Source: Chloroflexota bacterium (lineage in GTDB: Bacteria > Chloroflexota > Anaerolineae > Aggregatilineales > Phototrophicaceae). Taken from it: a stretch of DNA of 42,998 bases. Every line of letters starts with the position of its first letter. The first letter of the stretch is position 1. Location: the NCBI GenBank assembly GCA_028873975.1, contig JAPPMO010000069.1:1-42998 (forward strand), written 5' to 3'. A model generated the notes under the pieces. That model worked only from the letters and a program-made list of their open reading frames with translations, was not told the DNA's origin and ran no database searches. The translations under genes were made by a program, and so were the position numbers. Below are positions 6,601 through 18,045 of this stretch, piece after piece.

Positions 6601-7923
6601 CTACGATACGCTGCGAGGGCGGCGCGCCAACTGCGCCGGTATTGACAGCGGCAAATGGTAGCGGGTGGAACCGAATAAACTGATGAAACGCTGGTTCATG
6701 CAATAGGCTTCATCATAGAATCCCTCGAGCTGTGCCATCAAAGCCGCCCAGGGCCGGCGTTCCGCTGCCAGCCGGGCCTGACGACTCATCTCCAGGCGAA
6801 TTTCGGGGTGATCGCGCAAGTACGCAATGACAGTCGCGAAATCGGCCTCGGTCGGATTTACGGACAATCCGGTGACGCCATCCTCGATGACCTCCGGGGC
6901 GCCCCCAGAGTTTACAACCACTGATGGCAAGCCAGAAGCCATCGCTTCTTGTATCACTTGGCCGAAGGTCTCGTTCTCGCCGGTGAAGGCAAAGACATCA
7001 GCGCTGGCGAAGGCTTGCGCCAGTTCGTCGCCGATCAGATATCCCGTGAAATGAACATCGGTTTCTGAAAATCTGGCTTCCAACTCCTCGCGCAAGGCGC
7101 CGTCCCCGACTATCGTCAAGGCGACGCGCTCCATTTTGGCGACTTCAAAGAGCAACTCAACACGCTTTTCATGCGCCAGCCGACCGACGAAGATGCAAAG
7201 CAGCGAATCGTCGTCGCGCCCATTGAGCAGGCGACGGCGCATCTCTTGCCGAGCATGGTCGGGATGAAAACGCTCGGTGTTGACGCCACGCCCCCAATGC
7301 CGCACGCGGCGATAGCCTTCATCGCGCAAGCGGCGAATGATGGTTTGCGTCGGCGCTAAAGTGAGGTGGCAGCCATTGTGGATGTAGCGCAACCAGCGAT
7401 TGACCGGTCCCGACAACATGGGGAGCCCGTAATGTTCCGTGTATCCCGGCAAGTCCGTCTGATAATTGGCGATAACCGGCAAGTTGAGATGACGGCCCAC
7501 AGCCATCCCGTTGACCGCCATCGCGGCCGGGCTAAAGAGGTGAATCAGGTCTGGCTGGAATTCCTCCAAGTGGCGCGCGACAACGGGATTCGGCAATGCC
7601 ATCCGCGTTTCCGGCGCCTGCGGCAAGCTGATTGATCGCAGCGGAATCACCCGGGACGAGCCAACATGATCGACAGCGATATCCGGAGCGAAAATCAAAA
7701 CCTCGCGCCCGGTCTCTTGCAGATAGCGAATGGTCAAATAGGTCGTTTTCACAACGCCATCGACCTTGGGCAGAAAGGACTCCGTCAGGACGGCGACCCG
7801 ATTCACGCGCTCGGACGGCGGCGTTGAATGAAAGTCGTCGAGCAATACGGGATTGCCGAAGAACTCGTCAAGCGACGTCTTCTGCTGGGCATGCAGATTG
7901 TCGAGTAAGCGCTGCGCCTGCAT
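6601..7923 (-). CDS. GT4-family glycosyltransferase (mannosyl-/sulfoquinovosyl-transferase-like)
   Basis: The 440-residue protein is a GT-B fold, retaining glycosyltransferase. The N-terminal domain (about 40-225) opens with RVAVLTESFLPKVDGVV, typical of GDP-mannose-dependent alpha-mannosyltransferases and SQD2-type enzymes. The C-terminal donor domain (about 240-400) has FVGRLAHEKRVELL (245-258), GDGALREELE, and the E-x7-E motif E318..E326 within GENETFGQVIQEAMASG, followed by GGAPEVIEDG. About 40 extra residues lie at each end. Probable role is glycolipid or cell-surface glycan synthesis in the cytoplasm. AGAAGAG precedes the ATG by about six bases. The sugar donor and acceptor are not known. 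Confidence 0.87.
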   Translation of the reverse strand: MQAQRLLDNLHAQQKTSLDEFFGNPVLLDDFHSTPPSERVNRVAVLTESFLPKVDGVVKTTYLTIRYLQETGREVLIFAPDIAVDHVGSSRVIPLRSISLPQAPETRMALPNPVVARHLEEFQPDLIHLFSPAAMAVNGMAVGRHLNLPVIANYQTDLPGYTEHYGLPMLSGPVNRWLRYIHNGCHLTLAPTQTIIRRLRDEGYRRVRHWGRGVNTERFHPDHARQEMRRRLLNGRDDDSLLCIFVGRLAHEKRVELLFEVAKMERVALTIVGDGALREELEARFSETDVHFTGYLIGDELAQAFASADVFAFTGENETFGQVIQEAMASGLPSVVVNSGGAPEVIEDGVTGLSVNPTEADFATVIAYLRDHPEIRLEMSRQARLAAERRPWAALMAQLEGFYDEAYCMNQRFISLFGSTRYHLPLSIPAQLARRPRSVS

Positions 7924-8109
7924 TGCTGGCTCTTCTTGATATCCTGCGAACGGACCGGTCGCCTCATATTTTCGTATAAACGGGAACGACGCGCAATATC
8001 ATCATTGAAAACACGCGCGAGTCGAGAAAGATTCTCCTCGCCTTGGGCGACCGATACTTATATCTGATTGTTATACAGCTAGCTATACGAAATCGTTCTG
8101 TCGCCGGTA

Positions 8110-10572
8110 CTAATTGGCGCCATATAGCTCACGATAAATGCTATAGTTGCGGTAGATGAACTGAACGTATTTTCTGGTCGAATCGATGGTGATCGTGGTC
8201 ATGAACAGATCGGGGTCGCCGCCGGAGAGCTCATTCCACTCGTAGGCGCGTCCAGGTCCCGCATTATATGCTGCCAACGCCACAACGGCATTCTGGTTGA
8301 AGAAATCCAATTGCTCGTCAATATAATAGGCGCCGAAAGCGATGCCCGCGTGAGGGCGAAACAAGTCGCTATGCTGATAGTCGCGCCAATCCAGACGTTC
8401 GGCGATATATTTGGCGGTGCTGGGGATGACTTGCATCAAGCCCTTCTCGCCGGCCGCGGCTGTAGCGTAGGTATCAAAGAGACTTTCCTGGCGAATCAAG
8501 GACAGCATAAGCAGGGGATCAATATCCCGCGCTTCCCCTTCCCGGCGAACCAGATCGCCGTAGTAATCTGGAAAACGAAGACGAGCCAGGAAACGCGGCG
8601 CCCCCAATGTACCTGTTTTGGAGGCGATGATGACGTCGGCAGCGGCGATGATGGATTCGCGGAAGGCGCCCAGGCCTCGCAAGTGGATCGCCAGACGATA
8701 ACTGCCGAGCGCATCTCCGCTCTCGCGCAGCGCTTCCGCCAGATCCTCGAATTCAATTGAGGCTTCGTCGAAGGCGCCGACAGCGAAAAGCTCGCGCCCG
8801 CGCACCAGATGAGGGTCGCTGTTCAGTTCTTCAGTCATCCGCCACAGATCGCCCTCTTCTTCCAGCGCGAAAACTTGCCGCAGCCAGGATTCCGCATGTT
8901 GAACTTCAGCATTGATGTCGAAAGAGAATTCATAAGATGTTGGCGGGTCAAAGGGCTGTCGGCCGATGCGGAAATCGCCGGCGCGCGCGGCGAAGTAACT
9001 ATCCGGCGCAGCCGCAACTGCCAGATCAAAGGCTTCGTTAGCCGTTTGCTGGTTGCCTCGCATGGCGGCGAGCCGTCCGACCCACAAGTAAGCAGCCGCT
9101 TGATCTGCGCCGTCTGTGAGAGAAGCGATGCGTCCATACAAATTCTCAGCGATTGACCACGCCTCATCTCGAACCGCAGCCGAAGCTGCGATAAACAATC
9201 CATTGGTCGTCAGTTCATGACTCGGGTAAGAGTCGGCAAGCCTCGTAAACACCTGCCGCGACAGACCGCTGTCGCCATTAGTGCCATACAGATAACCCGC
9301 CCGCCAAAGCGCCTCGCCGGCGGCATCCCCCAGATAATCAAAATTGTCGGCAATAGAAAGATAGATCTCAATCGCCGTTGGGATATCACCAGCCAAAAAG
9401 CGCGTTCTTCCACGCTCCAGCAGCGCATCGCCAAACAGCGGATCCTGCGGATACTGATCAACAACGGTCTGGAATGCGATCATGGCGGCATTCGCATTGC
9501 CGATCTGCCGGTAGGCGCGTCCGAGCAACAAGTGCAGTTCCGCCGGGATTGCCTCCAACTGCTGCGACGTGGTGAAAGCGTTGAAAGCGTCGATTGCGGT
9601 CTGATAGTCGCCGGCATAAAAGGCGCTCTTGCCGCGAGTCAGCCCATCGTACTGGATACCGGCAGCCTCGAGGATCTTCAAGGCGTCGTATGACGCGGCG
9701 GCGCCCGCATAGCTCTCGAAAACGCCCCGCATCCGATTCAAACCGGCATCCGTGAGATCCGCGTCGAGCAGAGCTTGCGCAGCGCTAAACGAGATATTCG
9801 CCCGATAGGGTACATTACGCGCAACCGACAAAATCGCATCGTACTGTGCGACGGCCTCCGTCCCCCGCGACAAGCTGATATAGATCCCAGCCAGCTTCTC
9901 GCGCAGGATCAAGAGCGGCACCTTTGATCGCTTGGCGGCGGTCGCTTTTTCATAGTTTTGCAGCGCCGGGTCGGTCTGCCCCAAGGCAATCTGCGCGTCC
10001 GCTATACGCTCATACACGTAGCTGTCGATCAAGCCCGGGCGCGCCCCCAAATACTGTTCAAAGTCCGCGATTGCCAACGCCCAATTGGAGACGCCCATAT
10101 AGGCGTCTCCACGCATCAAATAGGCTTGTGGACTATGAACGCTGCCAGGAAATTCCCTGATCAACAGATTGAAAGCATCCAGCGCCTGCTGGAAATAACC
10201 GTCGCGCAAGGCAACCTTGCCCAAGCGAAAAGCAGCCGGCGCGCGAAACTCCGCCCCGACCGCCTCGCCATAATTGAGCAAGGTACGGTAAATGCCCGCC
10301 GCGTCCTCCAGATAGCCATCCCGCATGAACTGGTCGCCCAATTTCAGCAGCAGGGACGGTTCGATTGTGGATACAGGTTCTGACGTCGGCGGCGCGTCTG
10401 TCGCTAGAGTCGTCGGCGCTGCTTGCGCCTGCAAGTCACGAGGCGTCGCGGTCACATAAATGATATTGTCCTTGTCCGGCGTAGCTTCCGGCGTCGAGCC
10501 TTTGCCAAAACTGCAAGCGGTCATCAAGCAAGCAAGAGCGAGCGACAGCGCGCGGAATGTCTGCATATTCAT
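8110..10572 (-). CDS. TPR-repeat lytic transglycosylase lipoprotein (SLT family)
   Basis: Lytic transglycosylases cleave murein glycan strands to form 1,6-anhydro ends. From the ATG at 10572 the 820-residue product has a lipoprotein signal (SLALACLMTAC, lipid Cys at about 20), a Thr/Pro-rich linker, a long region of TPR-like helical repeats (about 65-640; e.g. LLKLGDQFMRDGYLEDAAGIYRTLL in overlapping 34-residue units), and a C-terminal SLT domain (about 680-815). The SLT motifs are IRQES with catalytic Glu696, GLMQVIP, AYNAGPG and the final YVQFIYRNYSIYR. The layout resembles Slt70. A longer frame to 10920 exists but its extra residues are Arg-rich and overlap another gene. An ATG at 10566 is an alternative start. 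Confidence 0.9.
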   Translation of the reverse strand: MNMQTFRALSLALACLMTACSFGKGSTPEATPDKDNIIYVTATPRDLQAQAAPTTLATDAPPTSEPVSTIEPSLLLKLGDQFMRDGYLEDAAGIYRTLLNYGEAVGAEFRAPAAFRLGKVALRDGYFQQALDAFNLLIREFPGSVHSPQAYLMRGDAYMGVSNWALAIADFEQYLGARPGLIDSYVYERIADAQIALGQTDPALQNYEKATAAKRSKVPLLILREKLAGIYISLSRGTEAVAQYDAILSVARNVPYRANISFSAAQALLDADLTDAGLNRMRGVFESYAGAAASYDALKILEAAGIQYDGLTRGKSAFYAGDYQTAIDAFNAFTTSQQLEAIPAELHLLLGRAYRQIGNANAAMIAFQTVVDQYPQDPLFGDALLERGRTRFLAGDIPTAIEIYLSIADNFDYLGDAAGEALWRAGYLYGTNGDSGLSRQVFTRLADSYPSHELTTNGLFIAASAAVRDEAWSIAENLYGRIASLTDGADQAAAYLWVGRLAAMRGNQQTANEAFDLAVAAAPDSYFAARAGDFRIGRQPFDPPTSYEFSFDINAEVQHAESWLRQVFALEEEGDLWRMTEELNSDPHLVRGRELFAVGAFDEASIEFEDLAEALRESGDALGSYRLAIHLRGLGAFRESIIAAADVIIASKTGTLGAPRFLARLRFPDYYGDLVRREGEARDIDPLLMLSLIRQESLFDTYATAAAGEKGLMQVIPSTAKYIAERLDWRDYQHSDLFRPHAGIAFGAYYIDEQLDFFNQNAVVALAAYNAGPGRAYEWNELSGGDPDLFMTTITIDSTRKYVQFIYRNYSIYRELYGAN

Positions 10573-10646
10573 AAACCTATTGAGATATGTGACCCCGCTC
10601 ATGGTACGGAGGCAGCCCTCGGTTGTCAAGCAGGTCTGGCGACTTC

Positions 10647-11126
10647 TCATGCCGAAGGAGGCGACAGCTCTCCGGCAAGCCAGGGCATGCCGTAGCCCAC
10701 GATCAAATGCCCCGCCTCGGCCAATGCCCCCGCCAAAGAATCCGTATTGTGGTATTTCCACCAATGATCTTCCGCTGGCAAGATCTTGACGCCGAAGTCG
10801 CGGACAACGAGCTGGCTCAGGCTGCGGATGGAAAAGTACGCAGCGTCGTTCTTTCCAGCGCCTCGACTGCCTGTTCGACCAAGTTGAACGTTGAAGCGCG
10901 ATGGTTGTTCCCCGGACCAAGCGTTGTCGCTGTAAACCAAAACCTGAAATTCAATCAGCCCTGTACAGCCGTCTTCAAAGGCTTTGACAAAGCGATATCT
11001 ACCGCCTGCCCACTGCAAGGGCTTTCGTTCCAGGTTGTAGCCAGCGGCGTCCAGAGCCTGGCCTAACACAGTTTGCAGCAAGCTAAGAAAATAGTCTTGC
11101 GACGCCTGTCTTTCACCCAAGATCAC
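10647..11126 (-). CDS. Hypothetical protein, small alpha/beta type
   Basis: A 159-residue protein that I do not recognise with certainty. It has regular codon-like composition and a plausible soluble fold: an N-terminal helix (YFLSLLQTVLGQALDAAGY), then alternating strands (RYRFVKAFEDGCTGLIEFQVLVYS, RFNVQLGRT), a segment DAAYFSIRSLSQLVV, and WWKYHNTDSLAGALAEAGHLIV. The order (helix, 'G..F.R....G....I.FQ' strands, W-rich end) is reminiscent of DUF4304-type proteins, a weak resemblance only. The start is GTG at 11126 with AAAAGG five to eight bases upstream. It lies between the lytic transglycosylase and DUF255 genes on the same strand, possibly in one operon. Confidence 0.6.
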   Translation of the reverse strand: MILGERQASQDYFLSLLQTVLGQALDAAGYNLERKPLQWAGGRYRFVKAFEDGCTGLIEFQVLVYSDNAWSGEQPSRFNVQLGRTGSRGAGKNDAAYFSIRSLSQLVVRDFGVKILPAEDHWWKYHNTDSLAGALAEAGHLIVGYGMPWLAGELSPPSA

Positions 11127-11231
11127 TTATGCCTTTTGATTAGATCCAAGCCATGCCACTGGATCGCTGGCGGCTTCAGATCCCAACGAGCTGCTTCAAT
11201 GTCAGCACAAAAACGCGGTCGCTGCGAATTG

Positions 11232-13310
11232 TCATCCTATCGCTTGTTCTTGGAGCAGCGCGTCAAGCGCAGCGGCTGTGCTTACCGGCAGACGGCAAGC
11301 GAAATGTCGGCAAACATAGACCGTTGTCCGATCCTCAAGCATCTTGCGATGACTGAGCAAGGGTATGCTGCCGTGTTCATCCACATCCCCGCGCGCCGAA
11401 GCCCGGACCATATTCGGGCGAAAGGGTCGGTTGAGCAGCGCAAAAATAGCGCGCGCTTCTTCCGTTTCCCTATCCCCGGCAACGGCGACTTCGATGATGC
11501 CGCTTGCCAAAGCATCCGTCGCGTTGAGAGACTCGGCGAAGGCTTGCGGATATTGTCGCATAGCGTCTGTCAAGATCTTAAGCACAGCCCGCGCGGCGTC
11601 ATCATAGCGCGCATCGCCGGTATATGCCGCCAGCCGCAAGAGTTGCTTGGCCATCATGGCGTTGCCGGAGGGCGTAACGTTATCCTGCAAATTGCGCGGG
11701 CGCACAATCAAATCTTCGTGATCGTCGCTGGTGTCGTAAAAGCCGCCGTCCGGAGCCGCAAAGTGATCGAGAGCAAGATCCGCCAGTCGCCTCGCCTCGA
11801 TGAACCAATGTTCTTCAAATGTCAATTGGTACAACTCCAACAGACCATCGATCACATTTGCATAGTCTTCGAGATAGGCGTTCAGCTTGCTGCGACCCGC
11901 CTTATGCGTTCGGTACAAGCGGCCGCGCTCATCGACCATATTCTCCAGCAGGAACGTCCCGGCGGTTTTCGCGGCATCCCGATAATCTTCTCGCGCGAGC
12001 GCGCGCGCGGCCTCGGCCAAACTGGCGAGCATTAAACCGTTCCATGAGCTCAGAATCTTGTCGTCAAGCGCGGGCGGAATCCGTTGGCTGCGAACATCGT
12101 AGAGCCTGGTCCTGATTCGGGCAATCGCATCTTGCAACTCCTGGGATGACAAGCCCAAAGCCTCCGCGACCTCAAGCGGCTCTTCTGGCATGGTGAGGAT
12201 ATTTGCGCCTTCGAAGTTTCCCGATTCCGAAAGGCCGAAATACGCGATGGCGATTTCAAACGCGCGCGGCAATGACTCGGCCAAGGGCGCCAGCGCCTCG
12301 CGGACTTCTTCCAAGGTCCAGACAAAGAATTTACCCTCTTCGCCCTCGCTGTCAGCGTCGGTCGCGCTGAAAAAGCCGCCCTCGGGCGCAGTCATTTCCC
12401 GCAAGATGTAATCGTAGATATCTTCGGCAATCGCCCGGAAAAAACTGTCGTCCGTGATTTGCCAGGCGTACAAGTAAACACGGCTGAGTTGCGCATTGTC
12501 ATAGAGCATCTTCTCGAAGTGCGGGACCAGCCAATGCGCGTCGACGCTGTAGCGGGCGAATCCGCCGCCCACTTGGTCATAAATGCCGCCGCGCGCCATA
12601 TTGCACAAAGTAAGACAGACCAGATCCAGCGCCTCCTTGTCTTTGCTGCGCGCGTAATGTCGCAGCAGGAACTCCAGGTTTATCGGATTGGGAAACTTGG
12701 GCGCAGTGCCAAAACCGCCCTTGTCTCTGTCCATGCCGCCCAGCATTTTGCGCGCCGCGTCCATAAGCAGCTCGGCATTCAAGCCGCTGTCGTCTTCGCG
12801 ACCGATGCCGATTAGGTCCCGCCGCAGCGCCTGGTGCAGATTCTCCGCTTGCTCTTCCAGCAAATCTCGTTTATTGCGATAGGCGTCGCTGATGGCGCCC
12901 ATCAACTGCGCGAAAGAAGGCAGACCGCCGCGCGGCAGCGGCGGAAAATACGTGCCGCCGTAGAAGGGCCGCCCATCCGGCAGCAAGAACACTGTCATGG
13001 GCCATCCGCCCTGTCCAGCGATCGCTTGCACGGCTTGCATATATATATCGTCGACGTCCGGACGCTCTTCCCGGTCAACTTTGACATTGACAAAAAGCTC
13101 GTTCATGATCCGGGCGGTCGCTTCGTCTTCAAAGCTTTCATGCGCCATCACATGGCACCAGTGACAAGCGCTATAACCCACGCTCAGCAGAACCGGCACA
13201 TCGCGCTGTCGCGCGCTTTGAAACGCTTCATTGCCCCAAGGATACCAGTCCACCGGATTGTCGGCATGCTGCAGCAGGTACGGGCTGTCTTCGTGCTTTA
13301 GACGATTCAT
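11232..13310 (-). CDS. DUF255 thioredoxin-domain protein (YyaL / SSP411 family)
   Basis: About 692 residues, the usual size for this family. The N-terminal thioredoxin-like domain (about 1-170) begins [21 protein letters not shown] and has the redox-type motif ACHWCHVM (CxxC at 49-52), then DREERPDVD and [15 protein letters not shown], all signature segments. The rest is an (alpha/alpha)6-barrel region (about 180-690) resembling N-acylglucosamine epimerase/cellobiose epimerase folds ([29 protein letters not shown]). The biochemical function is not established; members are called spermatogenesis-associated protein 20-like. Two ATGs lie back to back (13313 and 13310); AGGA fits the second better. 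Transcribed divergently from ftsH. Confidence 0.92.
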   Translation of the reverse strand: MNRLKHEDSPYLLQHADNPVDWYPWGNEAFQSARQRDVPVLLSVGYSACHWCHVMAHESFEDEATARIMNELFVNVKVDREERPDVDDIYMQAVQAIAGQGGWPMTVFLLPDGRPFYGGTYFPPLPRGGLPSFAQLMGAISDAYRNKRDLLEEQAENLHQALRRDLIGIGREDDSGLNAELLMDAARKMLGGMDRDKGGFGTAPKFPNPINLEFLLRHYARSKDKEALDLVCLTLCNMARGGIYDQVGGGFARYSVDAHWLVPHFEKMLYDNAQLSRVYLYAWQITDDSFFRAIAEDIYDYILREMTAPEGGFFSATDADSEGEEGKFFVWTLEEVREALAPLAESLPRAFEIAIAYFGLSESGNFEGANILTMPEEPLEVAEALGLSSQELQDAIARIRTRLYDVRSQRIPPALDDKILSSWNGLMLASLAEAARALAREDYRDAAKTAGTFLLENMVDERGRLYRTHKAGRSKLNAYLEDYANVIDGLLELYQLTFEEHWFIEARRLADLALDHFAAPDGGFYDTSDDHEDLIVRPRNLQDNVTPSGNAMMAKQLLRLAAYTGDARYDDAARAVLKILTDAMRQYPQAFAESLNATDALASGIIEVAVAGDRETEEARAIFALLNRPFRPNMVRASARGDVDEHGSIPLLSHRKMLEDRTTVYVCRHFACRLPVSTAAALDALLQEQAIG

Positions 13311-13467
13311 CATTAGTCCTGGTATTTCGCTAACGCAATTGGATAGTCACCGTATTCAAGGATAGCTGACAATCGCCTGATGAGAAGTTGAATTTAATCG
13401 CGTTTCATCAGATGTCGCCTGCCTGGAACATGACCTTTGGATAGATCGGCGAAATCGCCACACGCAA

Positions 13468-13598
13468 TTCGACAACTTTCGTGCTATGATGGTGCGGCTA
13501 GCCTTGAATCGTGCCCCGCTGCGCTCCTTTCTAAGATAATTTTTGCACAATTCTCGGTTGCAATAGGCTATAATTCAGGCATAAACCAAGTTGTCGAA
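13468..13598. promoter_or_regulatory. ftsH promoter region flanked by an 11-bp inverted repeat
   Basis: TTCGACAACTT (13468-13478) recurs as its exact complement AAGTTGTCGAA (13588-13598). Between them lies a -10 TATAAT at 13569-13574; the best -35, TTGCAC at 13543-13548, has a long 20-nt spacer. The second half-site lies just downstream of the expected start point. The pair could be operators for a looping repressor or chance; only the sequence symmetry is seen. Confidence 0.45.
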
Positions 13599-13612
13599 AG
13601 TCAGATCGCTAG

Positions 13613-15631
<2,019 letters not shown>

Positions 15632-15636
15632 GGAAG

Positions 15637-15662
15637 CGGGCGAGATCTGTTGATCCCGCCCG
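15637..15662. terminator. Hairpin between convergent ftsH and EF-G-like genes
   Basis: CGGGCG-A-GATC, loop TGTT, GATC-C-CGCCCG form a 10-bp stem with one A-C mismatch at 15637-15662, exactly between the two stop codons. There is no strong T run, so it may be a weak or bidirectional terminator or a 3'-end stabiliser. Confidence 0.5.
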
Positions 15663-15674
15663 AATATGGACGAC

Positions 15675-17741
15675 TTATTGTTCAGCCGCCGCTACTGCCT
15701 CTGCGACAATCTCATCCTGGACATACGCAGGCACGCGGTCATAACGATTGAAATCCATCGTGTAAATGCCGCGTCCGCCGGTCATTGAGCGCAAGTCGTT
15801 TCCGTAACGCAGCATCTCCGCCAGCGGCACCTCGGCAGTAACCACGCTCTTGAACCCGACCGTATCCATCCCTTGCACGCGACCCCGACGCGTGTTGAGA
15901 TCGCTCATGATGTCGCCCATCATCGCCTCGGGAACAGTGATGCGGACGTCCATGATCGGCTCCAACAATACTGGCTTGGCTTTGCGGAAAGCCGCGCGAA
16001 ACGCTTCGCGACCCGCTATTTGAAAGGCGATGTCTTTCGAATCCACCGGATGCTCTTTGCCGTCAAACACGTTCACCTTGATGCGTTCTACAGGATAGCC
16101 GGCGATAACGCCGTCGGACAGCACGCCTCGAATGCCCTTTTCCGTCGACGACACAAACTGTTGCGAAATCGCGCCACCGAAAACGGAAGACTCGAACTCG
16201 AAGGCTTCTCCCGAAGGTTCCACTTTGAGATCGACGCGGCCATATTGTCCCGCGCCACCGGTCTGTTTCTTATGCGTATAACTGGATTCGGCATTGCCCG
16301 TGATCGTTTCGCGATATGGCACCTTGGGCATATCCGTATCAATGTTGACGCCGAGAGATGCAGCGCGCTTCAATGTCACGTCGAGGTGGATTTGGCCCAT
16401 GCCCTCGAGTACAGTCTGGCGGGTATCTCGGTCTTGTCGCCAACGCAAGGTGGGATCCGCATCGCAGAGATTGCTGAGCGTCGGACCCATCTTCGCGCTG
16501 TCGGCTTGCGCTCGCGGCGCGACAGCCACCATGTACAAGGGCGCCGGGAACTCCGGCGGCGCGATTCGCAGGTCGCTTCCGTTATCGGCAAAGGTATCCC
16601 CGGTCTTGGTATCGGTCAGCTTGGCAACCACGCCAATATCGCCGGCATGAAGCGTTTGCACGGGCATCTGTTCTTTTCCGCGCATCACAAACAGCGAGTT
16701 GAAGCGTTCATCTTCACCGCTGTTGGCATTGTGATAGCGCCCATCGTTCGACATAGTTCCAGAGAATATGCGGAAATAATTGAGCGTTCCCACAAAGCGA
16801 TCGTTAAGCGTCTTGAAGACATAAGCGGCAAGCGGTCCATCATCACTATGCGGGCTTTGCAGCACATCAAGTTCGTCCCCGCGGGTGATCCTGACCGATC
16901 GTTCCGTCGGCGCCGTCGTATACGCGACAAGCGCTTCCAACAGGGGGATGGTGCCGATGTTCTCTGTTGAAGAGGCAGCGAAGACAGGAACCGTCTTGAG
17001 CTCGGGCGAACGCGAGGCTTTGCGCATGCCCTCGCGGATCTCGTCGAAGGACAAAGTCTCCTCTTCAAAATACTTTTCCAAGAGCGCGTCATCGGCTTCC
17101 GCGGCTGCTTCCATCAATTCCATGTGCGCTTCTTCCAAAGCGTCGACGTAGTCTTCCGGCAGATCGGAGCGTTCGGCGCCCGCCTCATAATAGGCCTTTT
17201 GCGTCAGCGCATTTGCGACGCCCTTGAAGTCCGCCTGTTGACCGATGGGCAACATGATCGGCACAAATTTATAATCATCAAACTGATTGCGCAATTGCTC
17301 CAGCACTTCTTCATAGTTGGCGTTATCGCGATCCATTTTATTGATCACGACGATGATCGGCTGCTCATAGGCTCGCGCGTATTCCCATGCCAACTCTGTG
17401 CCGACCTCGACGCCGGAGACGGCATCCACGACCACAATCACCGCATCGGCGACGCGGATCGCGTTTTTCAGTTCACCCTGAAAATCGGTAAAGCCGGGTG
17501 TATCCAACACATTTATCTTTGTTTCGTCAAACTCAACGGGCACCAAAGATGTGGAAAGCGACAGCCCACGGTCTTTTTCCTCGTCGTCCCAATCCGAAAC
17601 CATATTGCCTTCGGATATGTTGCCAAGACGCGTCGTAGCGCCGCAACTGAACAAAAACGCCTCGACCAGTGAGGTCTTGCCACAACTTTGATGCCCGACA
17701 AGAGCGACATTTCTAATTTTCTCCGATTGATATTCATTCAT
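15675..17741 (-). CDS. Elongation factor G-like GTPase (EF-G2 type)
   Basis: The 688-residue protein has the EF-G five-domain layout: G domain with G1 GHQSCGKTS (16-24), G3 DTPGF (80-84) and G4 NKMD (134-137), then domain II (about 290-380), domains III-V (about 395-675) with GGAGQYGRVDLKVEP in domain IV and GRVQGMD in domain V. Two features separate it from translocase EF-G: the catalytic His of DTPGH is Phe84, and switch I reads DRGLSL rather than ERGITI. These fit the EF-G-like family exemplified by Thermus EF-G2, whose role is not settled. GGAGG lies ten bases before the ATG, and a near-consensus promoter is at 17825-17853. Not placed with rpsL/rpsG, unlike housekeeping fusA. Confidence 0.92.
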   Translation of the reverse strand: MNEYQSEKIRNVALVGHQSCGKTSLVEAFLFSCGATTRLGNISEGNMVSDWDDEEKDRGLSLSTSLVPVEFDETKINVLDTPGFTDFQGELKNAIRVADAVIVVVDAVSGVEVGTELAWEYARAYEQPIIVVINKMDRDNANYEEVLEQLRNQFDDYKFVPIMLPIGQQADFKGVANALTQKAYYEAGAERSDLPEDYVDALEEAHMELMEAAAEADDALLEKYFEEETLSFDEIREGMRKASRSPELKTVPVFAASSTENIGTIPLLEALVAYTTAPTERSVRITRGDELDVLQSPHSDDGPLAAYVFKTLNDRFVGTLNYFRIFSGTMSNDGRYHNANSGEDERFNSLFVMRGKEQMPVQTLHAGDIGVVAKLTDTKTGDTFADNGSDLRIAPPEFPAPLYMVAVAPRAQADSAKMGPTLSNLCDADPTLRWRQDRDTRQTVLEGMGQIHLDVTLKRAASLGVNIDTDMPKVPYRETITGNAESSYTHKKQTGGAGQYGRVDLKVEPSGEAFEFESSVFGGAISQQFVSSTEKGIRGVLSDGVIAGYPVERIKVNVFDGKEHPVDSKDIAFQIAGREAFRAAFRKAKPVLLEPIMDVRITVPEAMMGDIMSDLNTRRGRVQGMDTVGFKSVVTAEVPLAEMLRYGNDLRSMTGGRGIYTMDFNRYDRVPAYVQDEIVAEAVAAAEQ

Positions 17742-17824
17742 GGTGGGCTCGCCTCCAAATAGAGTGCCTTTGAGATTTGATCGCTGACAGAATGCGGCTC
17801 GATAACGAGCCGCGACTGGGTGGG

Positions 17825-17853
17825 ATTTTAATGGTCTGTCGCGGGATTGTCAA
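17825..17853 (-). promoter_or_regulatory. Sigma-70-type promoter for the EF-G-like gene
   Basis: On the minus strand TTGACA (17853-17848) and TAAAAT (17830-17825) are separated by 17 bases, 84 bases before the ATG at 17741. The rest of the 304-bp gap 17742-18045 holds no gene; a CTGTC-TCGG-GACAG hairpin at 18025-18038 overlaps the AGG upstream of the next plus-strand gene. Confidence 0.75.
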
Positions 17854-18045
17854 AGTCATTTATTCTGCCGGTCATCCCTCGCAACACTTGACTGCACCCG
17901 ACGATCCCAGCGTAACGTGAGAGCGATGCATCGACTTTCTCGTAGCGCCGCCACCCGGGGCATGATACGATAATTCCTAGTCAATTTGCCCTTCATTCAT
18001 GCTCAGGTTTTGAAATGCGAATGACTGTCTCGGGACAGGCTTAAT

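Noticed and set aside
15873..16970. 365-codon plus-strand frame opposite the EF-G-like gene
   Set aside because: Antisense shadow; composition is unusual and no motif or ribosome binding site supports it.
17742..18045. RNA gene in the gap between EF-G-like and SGNH genes
   Set aside because: No cloverleaf, conserved loop or terminator was found; only a promoter and a short hairpin are supported.
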